From contig JAIDLK010000007.1 of NCBI GenBank assembly GCA_029051085.1, positions 1-17,996 on the forward strand: DNA of 17,996 bases, written 5' to 3'. The translations under genes were made by a program, and so were the position numbers. Below the pieces are notes generated by a model, which saw nothing but the letters and a program-made list of their open reading frames with translations, ran no database searches and was not told the DNA's origin. This document shows, piece after piece, positions 5,802-13,769 of this stretch; the first letter of the stretch is position 1, and each line of letters starts with the position of its first letter. Origin of the DNA: Alphaproteobacteria bacterium (lineage in GTDB: Bacteria > Pseudomonadota > Alphaproteobacteria > Rs-D84).

Positions 5802-6458
5802 TTATTTGTCACGCAAAATTTGTCGTGCGGCGGGCATTACGCCACCTTGGGCGGCAAATATCTGCTCCAACAAGCGTCGCCCCGTATCCAGTGTCATCGG
5901 CAGCCGATAAAGCCGCCCGATATAAGGCGCCGCACAGCGGTCGCATACCGCCCGGCATGTGCGCGGCGACAAATAATTTAAGTTATCATGTCCGCCGCAT
6001 CCCGCACATGATTTTAAATCCAGCGCATATCCGATATCACGCAAAAAGTTTTCCTCCCACTCCAGATAAATGTCGGCGGCACGTGATGCGACCGGCAACC
6101 GTTCCAAAAAATCTATGGTTTCACGATACAGCACGTCATAGCGCTCGCGCTCTGGCAACAGCGCCGCCAGCAGCGAAAACGCCGCGGTCAACATCCCCAG
6201 ACGGGACGCATCCGCCATTACATGCGCGGCCATGTTGCGCCCCCCTTCCCAGTGAAAAACACCCAGTTGAGAATCCAGTCGTGCGTTCCAGATTACTGTT
6301 CCCACCTGCCCTATTAACGGTCTGTTCTTTTTTGCCACAACCGCCCCACGCATCACACCTGTCATAACACCGTAATCACACGTGAATATGCGCGCCAGCG
6401 AATCGCGCTCGCTAAGCGGTCTAAGCTCTATTAAAATCCCCACAGACTCCAGTTTCAT
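5802..6458 (-). CDS. recO: DNA repair protein RecO
   Basis: This 218-residue protein matches RecO, which works with RecR (and RecF) to load RecA onto SSB-coated single-stranded DNA in recombinational repair. The N-terminal OB-fold is recognisable in GILIELRPLSERDSLARIFT and GVMRGA, with the following VWNARL strand; the helical C-terminal domain carries a four-Cys zinc finger (Cys151, Cys154, Cys172, Cys175). I chose ATG 6458 (MKLESVG) because a longer frame to 6509 would start inside the terminator of the gene upstream. Length is close to, though slightly under, the usual 240. In other genomes recO often sits near era or rnc; here it is between a PpiD-like foldase and a DsbA-family protein. 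Confidence 0.9.
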   Translation of the reverse strand: MKLESVGILIELRPLSERDSLARIFTCDYGVMTGVMRGAVVAKKNRPLIGQVGTVIWNARLDSQLGVFHWEGGRNMAAHVMADASRLGMLTAAFSLLAALLPERERYDVLYRETIDFLERLPVASRAADIYLEWEENFLRDIGYALDLKSCAGCGGHDNLNYLSPRTCRAVCDRCAAPYIGRLYRLPMTLDTGRRLLEQIFAAQGGVMPAARQILRDK

Positions 6459-6473
6459 CGTATCTTTTACATA

Positions 6474-6501
6474 TATAAAAACCGCCGTTGTGTTCGGCGG
6501 T
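6474..6501 (-). terminator. Terminator between the PpiD-like gene and recO
   Basis: ACCGCCG pairs with CGGCGGT (6481-6501) with a 7-nt loop, followed on the minus strand by TTTTATAT. It lies directly after the PpiD-like stop and 16-23 nt before the recO start, so recO expression needs read-through or a promoter of its own. Confidence 0.75.
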
Positions 6502-6509
6502 CTTATCAT

Positions 6510-7922
6510 TTATTGTGCGAACACTTTGTCATAGACTTTCTTGTTCACTTTTACCGGATATTCACGTATCAGGAATGAGTTGTAATCATCGGCAAGCGTG
6601 CGCATAGACATGCTTTCCATCTCTTTGCGCAAGGCGGCTTTCTTTACAGCATCTGCCTTTGGCGCAATTTCATTGCGAACCTGCATCACATAAAAGGCAT
6701 CATCGTCTTCTATTATACCGTTATCACCGACATTAGAGCCGAACGCCGCAACCAGCACACGTAGCGGCGCACCGGATGTACGCGATACGGTCGCCTTTTT
6801 GCCACCCGCCAACGCATCACCGGCCTTGACCGAGGAGAGCAACTCATTTGCACGCAAATATGCCTGCTTACGCTGCTCCGCCTTTTTCCAGTCGGCCGCC
6901 AAACGTCCCTTTACACTGTCAAATTCAGCTTTGTGACGCGGCGTTACCTTGTCGACACGTGCAATTACGAAACCTTTTTGGGTTTCTATCAGCTCGCTTT
7001 CCATGCCTTCATCCATATCAAAAATTTTGGCAACCATTGCATCTGTCAGAACAGAATCAACCGGACGGGTATCACGTGCAAATTCACCCAATGATACATA
7101 CTTTGCACCATTGTGTGCCGCCGCCGCTGACAATGTCTCGCCGCCGATAATTTCATCTTCGACACGCTGGGCGCGTTCCAATGCGACATCATATGCATCA
7201 GGTTTATCCATTTGCGCAGGAATCAAGACATATGATACCTTGCGTGTTTCTTCCACCATCTGGGGATTTGACGCATAAAATTCGCGCAGGTTGTCATCTG
7301 TCGGCGCCCCGATATTGAAATCAGAATATTTCACCGTGGTAAATTCTATCTCGCGCTGGCCATAGCGGGCATTGTATGCGGCATCAACCGCAAAATCAGC
7401 AACAGGCACCGCCACATTCAGCCCCCCCAGCACCATTGAACGCAAAACCTGGGCCCGCAGGAAATGTGCAAAGTCCGCCTCGCTGTATCCGGAATTTGCC
7501 AAAATGTTGTCAAACAGGAATGACGAGAACTGACCGTTTACCTGAAATTCCGGAAACTCCCGAATTTCACGCGCCACGCGACGGTCGGTAACAACAAAGC
7601 CCAAATCATCGGCACGATTTTCTGCCATTGTTTCCGTGGTAAGACGCGCCATTATCTGATTTGAAAACTCTGCCCCTTTTGCCGCATCGGTGTAAACAGC
7701 CCGCTGCTGCTCCCGGGTCAGCTTTGCCATTTCCTGCGCGCGCGCCTGATTATACTGGGTCAATGTAATCTTTTCCGACCCCACACGTACCAGCGAATTA
7801 TCACCGATTGCACCGCCGAAAATCCATTCTGCAACACCCCAGCCAACAAACGAAAAGGCCAAAATTCCGATTAAAATCTTTGCAACAGGTTTCTCTGCCG
7901 CATTACGTAAATATTCTAGCAT
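6510..7922 (-). CDS. PpiD/SurA-like periplasmic foldase (peptidyl-prolyl isomerase family)
   Basis: This 470-residue protein has one N-terminal membrane anchor (residues 13-36) and a large periplasmic part. Residues 40-190 resemble the SurA/PpiD N-terminal chaperone domain (MLEYLRNAAEKPVAKILIGI, then SLVRVGSEKITLTQYNQA). Residues 225-330 have the outline of a parvulin domain (KVSYVLIPAQ, YVSLGEF, GMESELIETQKGFVIARVDK), but the active-site HIL motif is replaced by YVL, so isomerase activity may be lost, as in the PpiD parvulin domain. It probably helps exported proteins fold at the inner membrane. It is shorter than E. coli PpiD (623). The start has AAGGGGA 6 nt upstream. It is divergent from tpiA with only 68 nt between. 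Confidence 0.85.
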   Translation of the reverse strand: MLEYLRNAAEKPVAKILIGILAFSFVGWGVAEWIFGGAIGDNSLVRVGSEKITLTQYNQARAQEMAKLTREQQRAVYTDAAKGAEFSNQIMARLTTETMAENRADDLGFVVTDRRVAREIREFPEFQVNGQFSSFLFDNILANSGYSEADFAHFLRAQVLRSMVLGGLNVAVPVADFAVDAAYNARYGQREIEFTTVKYSDFNIGAPTDDNLREFYASNPQMVEETRKVSYVLIPAQMDKPDAYDVALERAQRVEDEIIGGETLSAAAAHNGAKYVSLGEFARDTRPVDSVLTDAMVAKIFDMDEGMESELIETQKGFVIARVDKVTPRHKAEFDSVKGRLAADWKKAEQRKQAYLRANELLSSVKAGDALAGGKKATVSRTSGAPLRVLVAAFGSNVGDNGIIEDDDAFYVMQVRNEIAPKADAVKKAALRKEMESMSMRTLADDYNSFLIREYPVKVNKKVYDKVFAQ

Positions 7923-7940
7923 TTAATCCCCTTTTGCGCT

Positions 7941-7970
7941 ACCATAGCAAAACGATGTAAGACAAATCAA
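7941..7970 (-). promoter_or_regulatory. Candidate promoter of the PpiD-like gene
   Basis: On the minus strand TTGATT (7970-7965) and TATGGT (7946-7941) are separated by 18 nt, about 20 nt upstream of the start codon. No equally good promoter is evident for tpiA on the other strand of the same 68-nt gap. Confidence 0.35.
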
Positions 7971-7990
7971 TGAAAAAAAGGGGAATTTAA

Positions 7991-8695
7991 ATGAAATTTA
8001 TTGCCGGGAATTGGAAAATGAACGGAAGTATCGCCGCACTTAGAAACATGGCCGCCGCCTTGCGCGATATAGATACGCAAAACAAGGTTGTTTTATGCGT
8101 ACCTTATACAATGCTGGGTGTTGAAACAAACGGTGTTTCTTTGGGCGCCCAAGATGTAAGTGCACATGACCATGGCGCATATACGGGTGAAGTATCCGCT
8201 AATATGCTAAAAGATGCGGGCGCCGAATATGTAATTGTTGGTCACAGTGAGCGCCGCCAATATCATGGCGAAACCAATGATACGGTTCGTGCAAAAGCCG
8301 CCGCGGCAATTGCGGCGGGTCTGACACCGATTATATGCGTCGGCGAAACCATGGATGAAAAACAGGCCGGAAAAACAATGGCGATTATTGAATCCGGCGT
8401 ACGCGAATCCATCCCCGGCGACACAAACGGAAAAATCGTAATCGCATACGAGCCGCGTTGGGCGATTGGTGCGGGGCTGACACCTACATCCACAGAAATA
8501 GCAGAGGCACACACACTAATTGCCAAAACACTGGAATCAATGGGGCTGGGGGGCACGCCGGTGCTATATGGTGCCTCGGTAAAGGGCGGGAATGCGGCCG
8601 AAATTATGTCCATTCCGCACGTTGACGGTGTTCTGGTCGGCGGTGCATCCTTGAAACCGGACGACTTCATACCTATAATAACCAGTGTAAAATAA
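7991..8695 (+). CDS. tpiA: Triose-phosphate isomerase
   Basis: This 234-residue cytoplasmic enzyme interconverts dihydroxyacetone phosphate and glyceraldehyde 3-phosphate in glycolysis and gluconeogenesis. All catalytic residues are visible: Asn7 and Lys9 in GNWKMNG, His85 in VGHSERR and Glu154 in AYEPRWAIGAG; the phosphate-binding GGAS comes near the C-terminus. The mobile loop reads EPRWAIGAG where most TPIs have EPVWAIGTG, so Val is replaced by Arg and Thr by Ala. It is slightly shorter than the usual 250 residues. AAGGGGA lies upstream of the ATG. grpE follows 70 nt later on the same strand. Confidence 0.95.
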   Translation: MKFIAGNWKMNGSIAALRNMAAALRDIDTQNKVVLCVPYTMLGVETNGVSLGAQDVSAHDHGAYTGEVSANMLKDAGAEYVIVGHSERRQYHGETNDTVRAKAAAAIAAGLTPIICVGETMDEKQAGKTMAIIESGVRESIPGDTNGKIVIAYEPRWAIGAGLTPTSTEIAEAHTLIAKTLESMGLGGTPVLYGASVKGGNAAEIMSIPHVDGVLVGGASLKPDDFIPIITSVK

Positions 8696-8710
8696 AGATA
8701 TAGTGCGAAC

Positions 8711-8732
8711 GGGGGTGTTATCCGCCGCCCCC
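8711..8732 (+). promoter_or_regulatory. GC-rich hairpin between tpiA and grpE
   Basis: GGGGG (8711-8715) can pair with CCCCC (8728-8732) across a 12-nt loop, followed by ACACTTTTATAT. The T-run is short, so it is at best a weak or partial terminator between tpiA and grpE. Confidence 0.35.
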
Positions 8733-8765
8733 ACACTTTTATATAAACAGGAAGAAGCAACAGCA

Positions 8766-9332
8766 ATGGAAAACAAAGAAACCAAAGTAGAAGAAGTATC
8801 TGTCAACATTGACGGGGCAGCCGCATCCGCCCAGCCTGAGACGTCACCGGAGCCGGCCCCTCACCCAACCGTTACCGGGGGGGATACTGTACAGACCGCT
8901 GACTGCGGAACTCAGGTAGACTCCCTTATTGCCGAGGTAAAGGAGCTGAATGACAAATATCTGCGCATTGCGGCCGAACTGGAAAACACGCGCCGTCGCG
9001 CGGCACTGGACACAGAATCCGCGGCACGTCGACGTGCAATGAACATTGCATCTTACTTTCTGCCGGTTATGGACGCAGCCGATGCGGCATTATCACATAC
9101 GCCGGATGACGAAGGAATCAAGTCAATGGCCCGTGCAATAGAGGCGGCGTTTACACAAATCGGAATCGTGAAAATAGACTCTGTGGGTCAAGCTCTAAAT
9201 CCACAATTCCATAACGCGATACAGGTCATAGATGCCGATGCCCCCGCAAATACAATTATTGAAGAAATGCAGGCCGGCTATATGTTCGGTGATGCCGTAC
9301 TTCGAACAGCAATGGTTGTTGTTGCAAAATAA
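8766..9332 (+). CDS. grpE: Nucleotide exchange factor GrpE
   Basis: This 188-residue protein is GrpE, the co-chaperone that drives ADP release from DnaK. Residues 1-55 are acidic, Pro/Ala/Thr-rich and probably disordered. The long helix follows (DSLIAEVKELNDKYLRIAAE), with the family hallmark ELENTRRRAALDTESA and LPVMDAADAALSH. The C-terminal beta domain shows LNPQFHNAIQVID and ends GYMFGDAVLRTAMVVVAK, close to the GrpE consensus GYxLxxRVLRPAMVxV. I chose ATG 8766 because AGGAAG lies upstream and the extra N-terminal residues of a frame opening at 8703 fall on a hairpin. dnaK is not in the window. It is the last gene of the tpiA-grpE block. Confidence 0.93.
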   Translation: MENKETKVEEVSVNIDGAAASAQPETSPEPAPHPTVTGGDTVQTADCGTQVDSLIAEVKELNDKYLRIAAELENTRRRAALDTESAARRRAMNIASYFLPVMDAADAALSHTPDDEGIKSMARAIEAAFTQIGIVKIDSVGQALNPQFHNAIQVIDADAPANTIIEEMQAGYMFGDAVLRTAMVVVAK

Positions 9333-9447
9333 AAAATGACGCATATCGCGCGCCACCAGTTTATAGTCCGACGCTTAAAGGCCAGGTCACCACACCACGT
9401 CACCGGGCCATAAAATAGATAACGTTGCATTACCAAATACAAGAAGT

Positions 9448-9474
9448 AAAAAATCCGGCAATGCCGGATTTTTT
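9448..9474. terminator. Bidirectional terminator between grpE and the small basic protein gene
   Basis: AAAAAATCCGGC and GCCGGATTTTTT form a perfect 12-bp stem with an AAT loop. A-run and T-run on both sides let it serve grpE (plus) and the convergent minus-strand gene. The stem core is the same as at 3919-3941. The 9333-9447 stretch before it holds nothing I can support. Confidence 0.9.
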
Positions 9475-9901
9475 ATTTTTGACGCATCTGATTGCGAATA
9501 TTTAATATCTGCAATTCTAAGTTTGCATCATTTACCATTCTATAATCGCGTTCTTTAATCTTTTTTACAAACTCGTTTATTTCCGGATGGCGCAACAGAT
9601 AAGACTGACTTAACCGAAACGCAGGTCTACGACGGCTAAACCCGGCCATATAACGCGACATACGGAATGTAGGAACAACACCGTTACGTTCTAACAAATA
9701 TTGCGCAACATCCACATTTTCCATAGTATTCGGAAAATAATACCAGTACTTACCACCATTAGAAGCCGTTAAAATATGAGTTTCAACACACATTGCGGAC
9801 AATAGGTTTAAATCTTGGTCTGCATTGCTGCCGATATGCGACTTGTTAAATATACGACGTATGCCGCTTTTGATAAACTGAATTCCATTATATATTTTCA
9901 T
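9473..9901 (-). CDS. Small basic hypothetical protein
   Basis: This 142-residue protein has no recognisable family, no signal peptide and no membrane segment. It is rich in Arg, Lys, Asn and Tyr, with a central GGKYWYYFPNT stretch and a C-terminal helical part (HPEINEFVKKIKERD, then LELQILNIRNQMRQK). I chose ATG 9901 (MKIYNGIQF) because AAAGG lies 7 nt upstream; an in-frame TTG at 9928 would add nine residues, but its TTGACA more likely is a promoter element or chance. It lies 69 nt downstream of the autotransporter stop in the same direction and shares the bidirectional terminator with grpE. Basic charge would fit a nucleic-acid-binding or host-directed role, but nothing shows it. Confidence 0.65.
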   Translation of the reverse strand: MKIYNGIQFIKSGIRRIFNKSHIGSNADQDLNLLSAMCVETHILTASNGGKYWYYFPNTMENVDVAQYLLERNGVVPTFRMSRYMAGFSRRRPAFRLSQSYLLRHPEINEFVKKIKERDYRMVNDANLELQILNIRNQMRQK

Positions 9902-9970
9902 ATGATTGCCTTTGTATATTTTTGTCAAGCTATCTTAGACCAAAAAATATTTTTAGCAAGCACTTTTAAA

Positions 9971-12900
9971 CTATATACCCAATCGATGCGACAATTTTAA
10001 CATAAAGACGGATTCATCCCCGAATTCATCGGTATTATTCGGATTCATCCGATAAATAAACCCGACCGCCCCGTCTGTAAATTCGCCGAAACTGTGACGA
10101 TATGTCGCAGAAAAGCGATTTTCACGACGCGCCGGGCGCAACGCGGCACTGCGTACCCCCATATCACCAACCGCAATATCAAAGCGACCATCGCCCCCCT
10201 CGACGGTATCATAGTCTGCATATGCATACTTCAAATGTCCGCCACGCGCCGCCAACGGCTGAGACAGTGTGAATTCAAAATTCCCCATATCCACACCGAT
10301 TGCAAAAGCGTTTGAATAAATATCACTTATGCCCATAACATACTGCCCCGATGCATCTGCCGTTGTTCGCGCAAATGTCGCACGTGCATTTAAGGAGACA
10401 TTATCCATAAGTGTATAACGTCCATGCACATCAACATAAGAGGTATCCCCGCCACCAAGATTCAACAAGCCCCCGGTCAAAGCCCCCAGAACAGTTTCCG
10501 TCTCGCGCGCTATACCGATATCCGCATTCAAACCAAAGCGTTCCCCACGCCATCCGGCCCCAAACGCACCACCATGCATTAACCCCAAGCGTGCCGGCGT
10601 ATATTGCGCAGTGATTGTCGGGTCACTTTCCATCAGCTCACTGTCTGTTATTGCACCGGAAAATGCACGCGCCCCAAAAGACCAGCGCCCCAAATCATAG
10701 CGCACATCCGACAGCAGCGCATCATGTGCCAGCGCCATTATCGGATTTGCCATTCCGGAAAACAGCCCCGCCCCATCGGTAAAGTTATGCTGGTATTCGG
10801 CCGCAATATCCCAGTTTCCATGCCGCATCCCCAGTCTCATGGAATCCAGCCCGCCCATATTGTCCGCATATGGACGCTCTGACGATGTCATAGAGAAATG
10901 CAGCCCGCCGATTTGCATATCCGCCACAGAGGCATCACGTGTTTTTAAATCCCCGAAAACATCGTTCAAATACAGACCGCGACGACGCCCCGCCCCTATT
11001 GAAAACTCGTTTTCCCATATACGCGGCAAGCGTAATTCACCATCGGCGCTTTCCAAAATATCAAAGAACGGCGCACTTATTGATGCAACACGCGGGCTGA
11101 AAGCCGACGATGCACGAAAAGCGGTCTTTGATGCTGAACGCCAATATGCATCCCCTGAACCAGATACAATTTTACCACTGGCCGCATCATAGTAATAAAT
11201 ACTTGACCCCGGTTTGGTTGCACGCTCCAAATTGATAAGTCCATATCCGAAAACCTCTTTGAAAACATCCAGATATTCTTCGTTTCCCTTTTCCCAGCGA
11301 TACTGATATTCAGCCGGCATCTGATACATACTCTGCAAGTATGCACGCAGCGCATCCTTGGTCAAAGGACTGCCGTCCGTCAAACTTCCCAGATACGGTC
11401 CGTCCGCCGTCAATGCCAACAGTGTAAACAGCTCTTTGTTGCTAAGATAGGAAAAAGCCGACTTTACAGCACCGGCGGCACCGGCGGCACTGGATACCGC
11501 CAGCTCATCGGTAACACCCGTCGCGGCAAAACACCACGGGTCGATTCCGTTTGCGCCGCGCCCGGCAATGCCACATACACGCGCCTTGTAATATTTGTCA
11601 TCTGTTGTTATATCGTCTGTCCCGTTAGTATCCGTCCACTGGGCAATGGCGAACTTGTTTGCCGGCGTATATCCGGCAACACTGGTTGCACCGGACGTCC
11701 CCGTTCCGGTCATCCCGATTGCAACAACCGACATAAACAAATGCTCAAGATTGGAAAATACCAACGGGGCCGCGTTTTCAAACGTGGCAACCTGGGCCGC
11801 ATCGGACCAGGCGCTGTCCGTCTCGGATGCACCGGTTGAAAAAATCACCAAGGGCGAAAAAGTAGAGCCCAATGAATTGAAGAAAGTCACCGCATCTGTC
11901 GCCGGCAAAGCATTCGTCCCCCCCGGGCCATCCGTCGTATTACGGTCGTAATAACTATTTACATATACGGCGAAAGCCTCCGCCGACAAATTGGCAATTA
12001 AATCATCAATTGTCTTTGTTGTGCGTGAGTGCATCGGCTCTATCACAGATGCGTTCGCAATTATATCCATGCGTGAACGCCCCCCGGCCAAATCCCCGGC
12101 GGCCCACATAGCACCTGATTTCAGCAGTGCCTTATAGTTATAATAATCAATATCCCCCAACTCGCCTACCTGTGTTAAAACACCGCCTGTCATAGAATAG
12201 GCTTGGTCTATGTCGCCGCCCAATGTACTTGTAATATACAAATATCCGTTTGCGCCAATATATCCCTTATACGTGCCAATACCGGTATCCTGGGCTTCAA
12301 AATAGCTGCCGGTAACAGAGGAAACAGTCATCTCTTTACCAAACAAGTTTATTTTATCACCCACCGCCAGTGCTGTACCCGCCATGGTATATGTTCCGGT
12401 CGCCGCCTCACCACTTACCGCCTTCATACCACGGCCGTCACCTGTTCTGAATATCCCCATCTGACCATTCGGCATAAATCCGATATAATCCGCCGCTGCA
12501 TATCCGGAGTTTGCCCCCCCGACAACTTTGGCCAGCATATCATCCGCATCAGACGCGGCCATATTGTTTACAGCCGTCCCCAGCCCGGATAAATCAAAAT
12601 CAGAAACAAAAGCCTTGTCTTCAACAGTATAAGAGTTTGTCAGCTCTGCCCCATCGCCACCCAAAACAATTAGATTGTTATAATACTTACTGGATAGATT
12701 GCTAATTTCCGGCTTTTCATTGACAACATTTCCACTTATTGTGGTCCATGCCAACAGCTCGTCATCCAGCGAATTTTTCTGTGCGGTCTCGGTCCCGACC
12801 GGTTTGGCAGAGGCATTTACGCCATTTGCCGTTACCAGCGCAACCCCGACCGGGCGCCCGCCGCCAACTGTTAAACCCTTCACGTTTATCTTGCCCAATG

Positions 12901-13654
12901 TCGTCGCATCGACCGGTACGTTTCCTGTCCCGCGCAAGGTTCGCATTCCCATATAACCGCGCGCCAATGGCGAATATCCGTGCATCATTAACAAATAATT
13001 CTGACGCGATTTCGTCATCAATTCAAAAGTATCTTTTATCACCCCATCTATCGACGGACTATAATAATTCAGATTTGAAGAATAATTTGCACTTTCGGAT
13101 TCGGCATTCGGCATTGACGGCCCATATGGCAGCGTAATTTGTGCCGTGGCGTTTCCGCCATTGTTTCCACTGTCACCACCATTGTTTGGGCGGTCACCGC
13201 CCCCCCCCGAAGAATTGCCGCTGCCGGAATCAAAAACATCGGTCAGCAACAGCAGACCACCAACGACAACGGCGGCACCCGCCGCCGCCAATGTCAGAGT
13301 ATGGGCGGAAGACAGCCCGCTGAACAGGCCCCCGCTTCGCTCTTTCGTCTTGTTTTTACGATTATATTGCTTTATCTGCTGGTCGCATTTTGATGCATCC
13401 GCACCATACATCTGCAAAATCTGGGCCGCACGAACATCATTGTTCATCAGCGCCGTGCACACCACAGATAAACCGGTGGAATCAACGAAATTAACATCTG
13501 CACCATTATTTACAAGGATTTGCACCTGTTGAATATCTGCATTACGTGCCGCAGACAGCAACTGGGCCGCAACCATGAAATCATTACCCGCCGCCATTGC
13601 CCCGGCCGGAATTAAAAACAGTGCCAACGCAAATATTCTGATACATTTCATCAT
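9971..13654 (-). CDS. Autotransporter with ankyrin repeats and subtilase-like passenger
   Basis: This 1,227-residue protein has a signal peptide (MMKCIRIFALALFLIPAGAMA), two ankyrin repeats (about residues 30-95, including VQILVNNGADVNFVDSTGLS and AAQILQMYGADAS), a hydrophobic segment (about 122-142) and a Gly/Asn linker holding a G9 tract. A passenger follows to about 810, ending VFGYGLINLERATKP, typical of the C-terminal edge of S8 subtilases. The last roughly 350 residues form an autotransporter-type beta-barrel ending FMLKLSHRLGI. The usual GTSxAAP around the catalytic serine appears only as AVSSAAGAAGA, and no clear HGT motif is seen, so the protease is probably inactive or divergent. 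ATG 13654 gives the best signal peptide, with AGAGAG upstream; a frame to 13687 adds unrelated residues. It probably displays its passenger on the cell surface. Confidence 0.8.
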   Translation of the reverse strand: MMKCIRIFALALFLIPAGAMAAGNDFMVAAQLLSAARNADIQQVQILVNNGADVNFVDSTGLSVVCTALMNNDVRAAQILQMYGADASKCDQQIKQYNRKNKTKERSGGLFSGLSSAHTLTLAAAGAAVVVGGLLLLTDVFDSGSGNSSGGGGDRPNNGGDSGNNGGNATAQITLPYGPSMPNAESESANYSSNLNYYSPSIDGVIKDTFELMTKSRQNYLLMMHGYSPLARGYMGMRTLRGTGNVPVDATTLGKINVKGLTVGGGRPVGVALVTANGVNASAKPVGTETAQKNSLDDELLAWTTISGNVVNEKPEISNLSSKYYNNLIVLGGDGAELTNSYTVEDKAFVSDFDLSGLGTAVNNMAASDADDMLAKVVGGANSGYAAADYIGFMPNGQMGIFRTGDGRGMKAVSGEAATGTYTMAGTALAVGDKINLFGKEMTVSSVTGSYFEAQDTGIGTYKGYIGANGYLYITSTLGGDIDQAYSMTGGVLTQVGELGDIDYYNYKALLKSGAMWAAGDLAGGRSRMDIIANASVIEPMHSRTTKTIDDLIANLSAEAFAVYVNSYYDRNTTDGPGGTNALPATDAVTFFNSLGSTFSPLVIFSTGASETDSAWSDAAQVATFENAAPLVFSNLEHLFMSVVAIGMTGTGTSGATSVAGYTPANKFAIAQWTDTNGTDDITTDDKYYKARVCGIAGRGANGIDPWCFAATGVTDELAVSSAAGAAGAVKSAFSYLSNKELFTLLALTADGPYLGSLTDGSPLTKDALRAYLQSMYQMPAEYQYRWEKGNEEYLDVFKEVFGYGLINLERATKPGSSIYYYDAASGKIVSGSGDAYWRSASKTAFRASSAFSPRVASISAPFFDILESADGELRLPRIWENEFSIGAGRRRGLYLNDVFGDLKTRDASVADMQIGGLHFSMTSSERPYADNMGGLDSMRLGMRHGNWDIAAEYQHNFTDGAGLFSGMANPIMALAHDALLSDVRYDLGRWSFGARAFSGAITDSELMESDPTITAQYTPARLGLMHGGAFGAGWRGERFGLNADIGIARETETVLGALTGGLLNLGGGDTSYVDVHGRYTLMDNVSLNARATFARTTADASGQYVMGISDIYSNAFAIGVDMGNFEFTLSQPLAARGGHLKYAYADYDTVEGGDGRFDIAVGDMGVRSAALRPARRENRFSATYRHSFGEFTDGAVGFIYRMNPNNTDEFGDESVFMLKLSHRLGI
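13200..13208 (-). repeat. G9 homopolymer inside the autotransporter gene
   Basis: The coding (minus) strand carries nine G in a row, encoding part of the Gly linker near residue 150. Such tracts are classical sites of slipped-strand phase variation in surface-protein genes. A one-base change would shift the frame before the passenger and barrel. The present length keeps the frame open. Confidence 0.7.
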
Positions 13655-13677
13655 GTTACATCTCTCTATGTAAACAG

Positions 13678-13686
13678 ATATTAGCA
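13678..13686 (-). promoter_or_regulatory. Candidate extended -10 promoter of the autotransporter gene
   Basis: The minus strand reads TGCTAATAT, a TGn motif joined to TAATAT, about 25 nt before the start codon. No strong -35 stands upstream, which extended -10 promoters can do without. Confidence 0.4.
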
Positions 13687-13714
13687 TACGTTTGAATTAC
13701 CTGTCCAGAAAAAA

Positions 13715-13748
13715 CTAAAAAAAGCCCCGCCACAACGGGACGGGACTT
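13715..13748 (-). terminator. Rho-independent terminator of the Asn-rich protein gene
   Basis: On the minus strand AGTCCCGTC pairs with GGCGGGGCT (13723-13747; two G-U pairs), followed by seven T. It lies 22 nt after the stop of the Asn-rich gene and insulates the autotransporter gene. Confidence 0.85.
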
Positions 13749-13769
13749 TGCAACAGAACCCAACTTTTA

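Noticed and set aside
5576..6367. Long plus-strand frame opposite dsbA-like and recO
   Set aside because: It is the shadow of two well-recognised minus-strand genes and spans the gap between them without any start signal.
9336..9413. 25-codon basic frame just after grpE
   Set aside because: It starts three bases after the grpE stop, but has no ribosome binding site and no recognisable content.
9923..9928. TTGACA before the small basic protein gene as a -35 box
   Set aside because: No acceptable -10 stands 16-18 nt downstream before the ATG, so it is not supported as a promoter.
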